Both the position numbers and the translations under genes were made by a program. The notes beneath the pieces were generated by a model. The model did no database searches, was not told the origin of the DNA, and saw only the letters and a program-made list of their open reading frames with translations. From Diphasiastrum complanatum (Eukaryota; Streptophyta; Lycopodiopsida; Lycopodiales; Lycopodiaceae), in contig CM055095.1 of the NCBI GenBank assembly GCA_029204225.1, positions 70,779,957 to 70,843,956 on the forward strand: a DNA stretch of 64,000 nt, in the 5' to 3' direction. Shown here piece by piece: positions 57,284 to 64,000 of this stretch. Position 1 is the first letter of the stretch; each line of letters starts with the position of its first letter.

Positions 57284-57407
57284 GGTAATGGTCCATTGGT
57301 CGGATCATTACCACAAATAATCTGGTCCCCGGACAGCTTGTGGCCTCCGCCACTCGCTGCCGGGTCCCGAATTATTTATGGTAATGGCCCTCCCAATGGC
57401 CATTACC
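57284..57407. mobile_element. Foldback element (arms about 52 bp)
   Basis: The arm 57284-57336 (GGTAATGGTCCATTGG ... CCCCGGACAGC) is matched by the reverse complement of 57356-57407 (GCTGCCGGGTCCC ... CCAATGGCCATTACC), with roughly ten mismatches. Each arm also contains its own smaller palindrome (GGTAATGG ... CATTACC), so it folds in more than one way. No target duplication was seen. A MITE remnant is the simplest reading. Confidence 0.72.
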
Positions 57408-58926
57408 TACTACGAAATTGTCTGCCACATGGCACATTCTTACTAGAAGACCTATTGGGTGTGCATAACCGACTTCGGCATTCCTCTCACTCCGCTTTGA
57501 TAAGGAGGGCACCCTCCAAGCAACCCCACTCTCTCCCTTTGAAAAAATAAACTTACACTTTTGATGTTCGGAGAGAAGCCCCGTTTTCCTCGGGTCTTTG
57601 GCTTGATAACGATGGCGCCCTCTTGAGGGGGGGCCCCTACCCTTTTAAAATGTGTTTTTTTAGGCCAGCGAAGGGCCCAGCATCTGACGTGGCCAATCAT
57701 TCAATTAATTCTCAAGTTTCAGTACACCGTACAACGCTGACCTGCCTTCCCCAATTTACTCTGGTGAGGTCTTCAATTGCAATCATCCGTACAGTATCCC
57801 AGAACCCGCGAACAGATTTAGTCCCTCATCGTCGGATACTTGTAGAGGCTTTTAGATTTTGCCACGTGTTTCTAGATTAGCCAGTCAAAAGCCTCCAAAT
57901 GGCAGTTCTGACGCTTGGCGAGCATCCAATTGCGCGGGCCTAAACGATGTCGTGCTCTTAAGCATCACGCTCGTTTCTCGGTATTTCTTTCTTCTATTCA
58001 CTCGATCCGTTTTGCCTTCCCTCACCCCTCGTATCTACGCTGGCGCTTTACGCTCGCCATCGTTCGATGATCTCCAAAGCATCTAGATCGTGCCACGTTG
58101 CATCGCGTAACCGTTGTAAAATGTCCAGGTGGAACTACGAGACGTGGGCAGCATCCGAATGGGTGCGATTAAGCTTCGTGGGACAGAAACCTTTGAGCTT
58201 TGCTTCGTTTGGAAATGGAAAATTGTTCGCTCGATGCTCGCGAGCTTTGTTCGTTCAGAAGAAATCGTTGCGAGTACTGATCCGATCAGATGCTTCCGTT
58301 TTGGACTTATTGATCTTCAGATGTTGCATTTGATTTGTTTCAGCTCTTAAGAACATGGAGATTAATGCATGTTACAGAAGATCTATGCTATGACATGGAG
58401 GTTTATGCAATCGTTCTTTTGCTGAAAACACACAGTTCACAGAATTTTCCTCCGAATTTTGGTTTTATGAGAGTGTTTGGCTGAGCATGCCGGACATTTC
58501 GTTACAGAACTTGGAAAATTTCATTAAACTCCGGTCAATGAGCTCTTAAAAAACCGAAATGTCTAGCAGCTTCTTTTTATTTGATCATTAGGCATATGTA
58601 TGGCTGCAGAAAAGCATCCAGCATATTAGTTAAATTAGATCAGTGATACCAGTAAGTCTATCTTGCCAATTTTTTTTTTTTTTCCGTTTTTCAGAGTAGC
58701 AATAGAATTTGAGTACAGAAGTTGTTCGGGAGCATACAATCTTAAACGTTTTGCTTTGATCTTTGCTCAGAATTCAAACCAAATGATGGTATCACGAGCC
58801 TTACAGAAATGGATTGATTGAGAGGACTTATTTTAAAACAGCTTTTCTCAGAATTATTCTGCCAAGATTCTCTGTGCAAAAGAAAGGTGAAGGAAGTGCT
58901 TCCTCAGAGCAACAGGTTCATGAATA
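57408..58926 (+). promoter_or_regulatory. Upstream region and probable 5' UTR of the kinase gene
   Basis: No other gene is apparent. A pyrimidine-rich tract ending TTTTTCAG at 58694 is a good 3' splice site and suggests a 5' UTR intron, but its donor cannot be chosen with confidence. A 12-codon upstream ORF (ATG 58920, stop 58953-58955) overlaps the kinase ATG in another frame. No clear TATA box was identified. Confidence 0.45.
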
Positions 58927-58955
58927 ATGAAGTGCTTTCGATTTTCTCAGCGTGA
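58920..58955 (+). promoter_or_regulatory. Upstream ORF overlapping the kinase start codon
   Basis: ATG AAT AAT GAA GTG ... GCG TGA, 11 codons plus stop. It begins 7 bases before the kinase ATG and ends 29 bases inside exon 1 in a different frame. If transcribed it would be met first by scanning ribosomes and would reduce use of the kinase ATG. This is inference from position only. Confidence 0.45.
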
Positions 58956-59304
58956 GAGCAAAGAGGACAGTTCAAAGCGAAGGAAATCGACTTGGTGGCC
59001 ATCATTTAGCGGTAGTTTTGGCCAGGACAGTCGTAAATCAGGGTCAGAAATCCGATCAAATCCACCCTCGGACATGAGCGCAGCCAGTCCTAGTCTTCTT
59101 CCAGCTGTTTGTTTGCAACCAAACAATCTTCGTATTTTCAACCTCAGTGAGTTGAAAGCGGCTACAAGAAACTTCAATGTTGGGAACTTTCTCGGCGAAG
59201 GAGGCTTTGGTTGTGTGTACAAAGGTTGGCTTAGGAAGAACAATTCTGAAGAAGATGTGACGGTTGAGGTCGCAGTAAAGCTGCTAAATGCAAGAGGACA
59301 CCAG
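58927..59304 (+). CDS. Receptor-like cytoplasmic kinase (RLCK VII, PBS1-like type), exon 1
   Basis: The gene encodes a cytoplasmic Ser/Thr protein kinase of the plant RLCK VII group, which relays signals from surface receptors. Exon 1 gives 126 residues. The N-terminus MKCFRFSQ lacks the MGxxxS myristoylation signal but has Cys3, as in the PBL19/PCRK-like branch, where palmitoylation is expected. A Ser-rich linker precedes LRIFNLSELKAATRNFN, then the glycine loop GEGGFGCVYKG and the ATP-binding lysine in VAVKLL. It ends GHQ, followed by GTAAAT. The start is the first in-frame ATG with a good N-terminus. Exons 1-3 are all phase 0 and join into one uninterrupted kinase; the C-lobe end lies beyond the window. 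Confidence 0.93.
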
Positions 59305-60713
59305 GTAAATTTGAAAATTGTATCAGAGATGTCACTTTGCAATGGTTAAAAGAAGCTAGCTGACGAAGTGCACGGCTCGAGTTTGAGTTCTCATAAACAG
59401 CGCGTCTTCTGCCATGAATCGTTGGAAGGTCACAGTATTGGAAATGTGCTTCGAACTCACATCATTTAGAAATGTTCCAACCATACTTCTACCAGGACAT
59501 CCTGAACCTTCATTTCGCTGTTTGCATTGACATTACTCTGCGCACACAAGCAAAAGTGAATATCAGAACAGGTTCTTTGATCAGACCAAGGTTATTCTAG
59601 TAAGATATAGGAACGTTTGAACTGACAAATATACTTGATAGACCCCGAGCAGGGCCCAAGTAACAATACAAAAGCATAAGTATAACTGGTTACTGCACTA
59701 ATGGAGTTCATATGGCTGTAGAGTTAATAACTCCCGTTTCCCCACATTGGACCATTGGTGAATCCTTGCTTGGCTAGCATGACAAGCAACAGTTGTAGTT
59801 GCCTAAGGTCGATGCAATTTAAGATAGAATGTGTACAGATTTGCACAGTAATGTGCTGAACTGTACCGAAAACGAAGCAACTTATGCTGTATGTTTATAC
59901 AAAAGGAAGCTGTACTTTATTTATTTATTTGACCGAGTCATCGAGTAACTTTGAGCAATGCAGTATGCGTTAGACTGAACCTGTGGAAACTCGAAAGAAC
60001 GTGTAGCAGCATCTTCATGTAAATATGCTGAATATACTGAAAAAAGGGAGAAATTCGGACGGATGAGTGAATGGTTCGTTTGTAGCTAAAAGTTTGGAAT
60101 CTGGATTACCTTTAAACGTTTCTTCAAACAAAAGATGTTGAACCTGTCCATCCCAAATTCTGTCATAACTTGCACCCAACGGGGTTGGCTCAACTGGTTA
60201 GCTTGGCATCCAAAGTTTCTTTGGTCCCAGGTTCGAGCCTCCCCTTGGAAACCAAGAAGCATAACTTGCAGAAGCTATTCCTCACAGAATCGTACATAGC
60301 AAAAGCACTGATCAATGGTAATAAACGGTATCACCACCATTTGGCTTCTAATATAACTCATGCAGACCATCTTCTTTATAGCTTCCTACTTTGGGCTGAC
60401 GTGTTGTCTTTCCATTTGATCATTATGCGTATCTATAGCTGCAAAAAAGCATCCAGCATAATATTACTTTCCCAAATAGAAATGGTAAAAGCATTTCTAA
60501 GATTGGAAGCTAGTAAAGGTTCTTATCCGTCTTATATCACCGGTAGTTAAGGGAGTGACTGCGGCAAAAATAGTTTTGATGACCTTAAATTCATCAGACT
60601 GGTTGCTCCAACCTGGTAATGAAGTAGAAGGTTTTGTTTTCTGAATATCCCGTGTCATGGATATGCACTTCTAAACATTCAAGTTGATTCAAAATCATTG
60701 TAATTTTCTGAAG
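59305..60713 (+). other. Kinase intron 1 (1409 bp), contains SINE-like copy
   Basis: Bounded by GT at 59305 and AG at 60713 after a T-rich stretch. Apart from the retroposon at 60175-60259 no structured feature was seen. Confidence 0.88.
60164..60270 (+). mobile_element. tRNA-derived SINE-like retroposon, copy 2, with 11 bp target duplication
   Basis: The body at 60175-60259 (85 bp) differs from copy 1 at only a few positions and keeps box A (TGGCTCAACTGG), box B (GGTTCGAGC) and both hairpins. Direct repeats CATAACTTGCA at 60164-60174 and 60260-60270 mark the insertion. It sits in kinase intron 1, in the same orientation as the gene, 443 bp before the 3' splice site. Confidence 0.9.
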
Positions 60714-60974
60714 GGACATAAGGAATGGCTATCTGAAGTCAAGTGCTTGGGACTGGCAAACCATCCAAATTTGGTGAAGTTGGTGGGATATTGTGTGGAG
60801 GATGATGACAGAGGTCTGCAGATGCTACTTGTGTACGAATTTATGCCTAACAGAAGTCTTGAAGCTCACCTCTTTGGTAAAGGCCTTCCAGTTTTACATT
60901 GGCAGTCGAGGTTAGAAATCGCCCTTGGCGCTGCTCAAGGCCTTGCTTATTTACATGAAGAACTGGAGTTTCAA
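60714..60974 (+). CDS. Receptor-like cytoplasmic kinase, exon 2
   Basis: 87 residues, phase 0 at both ends. It starts [20 protein letters not shown] (the alpha-C helix glutamate is in SEVK), goes on with [11 protein letters not shown] and [20 protein letters not shown] (hinge), and ends [19 protein letters not shown] just before the catalytic loop. Donor GTATGT follows. The match to RLCK VII kinases is continuous, with no gap or insertion at the exon 1-2 join. Confidence 0.94.
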
Positions 60975-63084
60975 GTATGTTCACTTGTCCTCAGCCGCAT
61001 GGTTCAGTGAAAATCTAGATTTTCAGTATGAAAAAGCTATAAAAGTTACATTCTTCTAGGTTCATACTGAATGACTTGTGTTCATATATAAGTATGCTTT
61101 TAGATCAATGTGATTCCATATACATCCTTTCAATGCTTGATTTGGTTCATTTTTTATTGTGTGTTAAATAAGCGTAAAGCACTCGTTGGGAAGAAGCACA
61201 TATCTTCTCATTGTCTACGAGTTGAGAGCATCATGTTTACGGGGATTTGCAGACAGGATGTGATTTGCCAATTTATTTCTTTGAATGAGGTGGAGCCTTA
61301 GGATCATATTATTACGGCATTACAATATTAGAGAGAGATATCATTGCCTTTTCCACGATCAACTAGTCACCGTTTATTCCTTTGTACGAGGATCAGAGAT
61401 GTGTAGCACTAATCATCCAAGAAATGTTCCGTTTACAAAGTAAGTCATGTTGCTCTACTAGTCATAGTACCCCTTACCTCCTTTTTCTCCACATGTCGAC
61501 CTCAAATAGACGTAGAGACTGACTCAGAGGATGATGTAGATAATCCACACAGACATCGAGACAAGAGACAATGTTGACAAATCTCAAGACCTATACCACA
61601 AGCTAGCCATTGAAACCCATCTAGTTACTCACACGCACGCTTTGTTACTTGGTCCATAGTCAATCATTTTACACACAATTTTGTTCCATGATTATAATCG
61701 AATTTGTTTGTTATTAATAAAGCTCTGTTACCAACTAGAACTTCCAGGTACCAAGCCTGCAACATTTCTCATTTTAACTTTTATAGGCTGCCATTAGCCA
61801 ATAACCCTCTTGTCCCTTTCCAGTTGATCCAAGGCTCTCTATCTCTCTCTGGACTTTTTGTACCAGTGCCCTATCCCTAAAAGTAACAAAACTGAAATTC
61901 CAAAATAAACACAAAAGAAACGATAAATGCAAAATGTGATTTGCTAACTTGCAAACAACAAGAAAATCTGAAAAACAATCATTGAATATTCAACAAGGTC
62001 AACAACTTAAGCATGAAGCTAACTTTTCCCAACCTCCCTTCAAACAGCAGAAAATTTGTATGTTTCTAAGCGAATCTGAATCAGATTTATATTTGTAAAT
62101 TGTAGCAAAGCACAATCTGCAATTAATTTCTTTGCAGCAGATGCTTTCTTTTTTTATTCTAAGGTTTTCTCTCCCACAACTGGAAACATTTAGCAAATAA
62201 AAGTTTCCGAAAACCGTGAGGGCATACAAACGCTTGTGTCTACGCCTAGACGTTTGAAAATCGTGAGAGCATGCAATTGCTTGTATCTACATCTTGATGG
62301 TTGAAAGCACGACGGCCTAGTAGACGTGTCAAAGTCTGAAAGCACAATGGCTTCTCTCACTATTACAGCCTACATTCTTAAGATTGAGCATCGATGATTA
62401 CATATGCTAGAAGTCATGATCAGAAATGTGCATTTGCTCAGCTACCAGGGAGATAATGGCTTTCCAAGCTGGCAGAGGAGCATATGCAGTACATTCTGGC
62501 TCAAAACCTTTTCGGGCAGTACTTTATTGTAAAGACCTAAGTATGAATCTTTCATTATAGGGCTCAAGCGATCATGTAATTCCTGTAAAGGTCTACTTAA
62601 TTTATTTTCAAATTCTCGGCAGAAATAGACAGTATACACACACCAGCTATAAATTTCGTGTGTGACTTGTGAGTGTCTCATTTGTGGGAGAACTTGTCTG
62701 CTTTTCAGGGATGGTCCCGTTAAGCAGCCTATTTTGATATCTTGCCCAGTAATTTTTTGTACCATTCTTCATACCTTTGCTGCTTTTCATGTCCCTACTG
62801 TTATATCTCATCTAAAATTCACCCCTGAACTCGTTGACATTTGAAAAGTGCAACTTAATATTCTGACTGGTAAACGTGTAGAACCATTGTCAGTTTCAGA
62901 CCTAAGATGTTTAGGAGGATTTTGCAATGGTAGTTACATCTTTGTGATGTAAGTGTTGTGATTTTTATGCTTAAATATACTTGTTCCAATATGGACGACT
63001 ACTCATCAGATGGGTTTTATACATATCTGTGCTTCTCTCATTTTGTGGGACGTTTTGAAAACGTGATCCCAAATTGGAATGCAG
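60975..63084 (+). other. Kinase intron 2 (2110 bp)
   Basis: GT at 60975 and AG at 63084 (TGCAG). It holds a minus-strand open frame of 107 codons (62442-62765; ENKLSRPLQELHDRLSPIMK) of unknown origin. This looks more protein-like than its surroundings but has no recognisable domain. The rest is AT-rich. Confidence 0.85.
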
Positions 63085-63207
63085 ATCATTTATCGAGATT
63101 TCAAAACATCAAACATTCTTCTCGATAAAGATTTTAAACCAAAGCTCTCCGACTTTGGTTTAGCTAGACAGGGACCTGATGCTGGTGCGAGTCATGTGAC
63201 CACTGCG
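63085..63207 (+). CDS. Receptor-like cytoplasmic kinase, exon 3
   Basis: 41 residues, phase 0. [20 protein letters not shown] is the catalytic loop: YRD replaces HRD, as is usual in RLCK VII, with the catalytic Asp and the Asn kept. [14 protein letters not shown] has the DFG metal-binding Asp and the start of the activation loop, ending SHVTTA. Donor GTAAGG follows. The next exon should begin VVGTxGY and lies outside the window. Confidence 0.95.
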
Positions 63208-64000
63208 GTAAGGCCTTTCTGATTACTTTTTCTACACACGAGTTGTTTTAACAAATTTGTACTTCATTCTTTTCTTGCATGCAACTTTGTAAGGCCCATG
63301 TCACGCTTTGTTGTGTCACATGAGCACGTGTTTGAAGTTGTTCCCCTTGAAAAACAGATCTCTGGATTAGTCTGCTTTGAGGTTGTTTGCTTTATTTTGA
63401 AGCTCATAAATTATTACCTGTGCTTGTTTCTTGTAACTTAATAACCAGCTACTGTAGCAGCTTCATATAAGCTCTGTGCATTAAGGTCATGCACCATAGT
63501 AGTTGGGTTATGAAGGTTCAAAGATCTTTTGAAAGATTTGAATCAAGTCTAGAAAACAAAGTCTTTGTAAAAAATTAGCACGACTGATGTATTTCGAGAT
63601 GCATTTGGTATAGAACACCATGTTGTTACCTCTCACACACGAAGCAGACACAAGGTATCAGTGAGATGGTGAGACACATAACTAGGCAGGGTTTGTAAAG
63701 TTGATATTATATGCAAAAATTTAAGCAGTCTGTCTGAACTTGCCATCAAGTTCAGTGGTTTGCTTTACCATGACATTTGAGAAGGTATTGGCTTAACCCA
63801 AGAAACGATACAGTCCTCATTATAGCAGGAACATCTTGAACATGCGATTGAGTGAAAATTTTAGTTTAATTTGCAAGGTGGACTTACAAACCCTACACTT
63901 CAAATCATACTGTAGATCGTTGATGTATAAAATGGCTAGCCTTAGCTTATGCCGTCAAGCCACGGTCAATAAAGCATTGTTCTCATCTGTAGTTGCAATG
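63208..64000 (+). other. Kinase intron 3 (partial)
   Basis: No sequence matching the remaining activation loop and C-lobe was found to the end of the window, so the intron is at least 793 bp. Confidence 0.75.

Noticed and set aside
59305-59349. Kinase exon 1 continuing through the GT to the stop at 59347-59349 (140-residue protein)
   Set aside because: The continuation past GHQ loses kinase homology, whereas splicing to 60714 restores it exactly in phase.
62442-62765. Minus-strand 107-codon ORF in kinase intron 2 as a nested gene
   Set aside because: Protein-like composition, but no domain, no clear splice partners and no start context. Mentioned only under the intron.

Overview
The window looks like nuclear DNA of a land plant. 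The evidence is a receptor-like cytoplasmic kinase (RLCK) gene with GT-AG introns at the right edge, plant-type Ty1/copia and Ty3/gypsy retrotransposon relics with initiator-Met and Asp tRNA-like primer sites, a two-copy CCCTAAA interstitial motif, and very long (CT)n/(AG)n microsatellites. I cannot place it below land plants. No bacterial or organellar features were seen, and no tRNA or rRNA gene, CRISPR array or operon. Only one gene looks intact; almost everything else is decayed mobile DNA.

Left third (1-17.6 kb). A 3' copia relic with PPT and LTR (1-2.2 kb) is followed by a minisatellite and LTR-like fragments (3.1-3.7 kb). A minus-strand copia relic has its LTR at 5.03-5.55 kb, and the N-terminal part of its reverse transcriptase (RT) has been inverted and then duplicated (6.74-7.64 kb). 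An unrecognised, internally duplicated block (8.4-9.2 kb), a copia gag-protease-integrase relic (10.4-11.7 kb), and a 4.5 kb field of diverged tandem repeats (11.7-16.2 kb) follow. The repeat field carries a short Ty3 integrase scrap and a 135 bp (CT)n tract.

Middle (17.6-42 kb). Two inverted copies of an unknown 1.3 kb repeat (17.6-18.9 and 32.9-34.2 kb) bracket a 14 kb segment. That segment holds a complete copy of a very short tRNA-derived SINE-like retroposon with a 14 bp target duplication, a 5'-truncated copy with a 16 bp duplication, two foldback/MITE elements, a copia 5' LTR with primer-binding site, and a copia gag scrap. Beyond it lie a minus-strand copia gag-PR-IN relic and two oppositely oriented copies of a second LTR family (call it X) at 36.7-37.8 and 41.1-42.2 kb.

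Right third (42-64 kb). Two Ty3/gypsy relics of Tat/Athila type stand head to head (44.3-48.5 minus, 48.5-54.9 plus) and carry complementary deletions: the minus copy has lost RT, the plus copy has lost the protease active site. Downstream of the minus copy is an extra coiled-coil ORF. The last 9 kb hold AG-rich and foldback sequence and then the RLCK gene (58.9 kb to beyond the window). A full-length copy of the SINE-like element lies in its first intron.

All coordinates, motifs and identities were judged by eye from the sequence. No database search was run.
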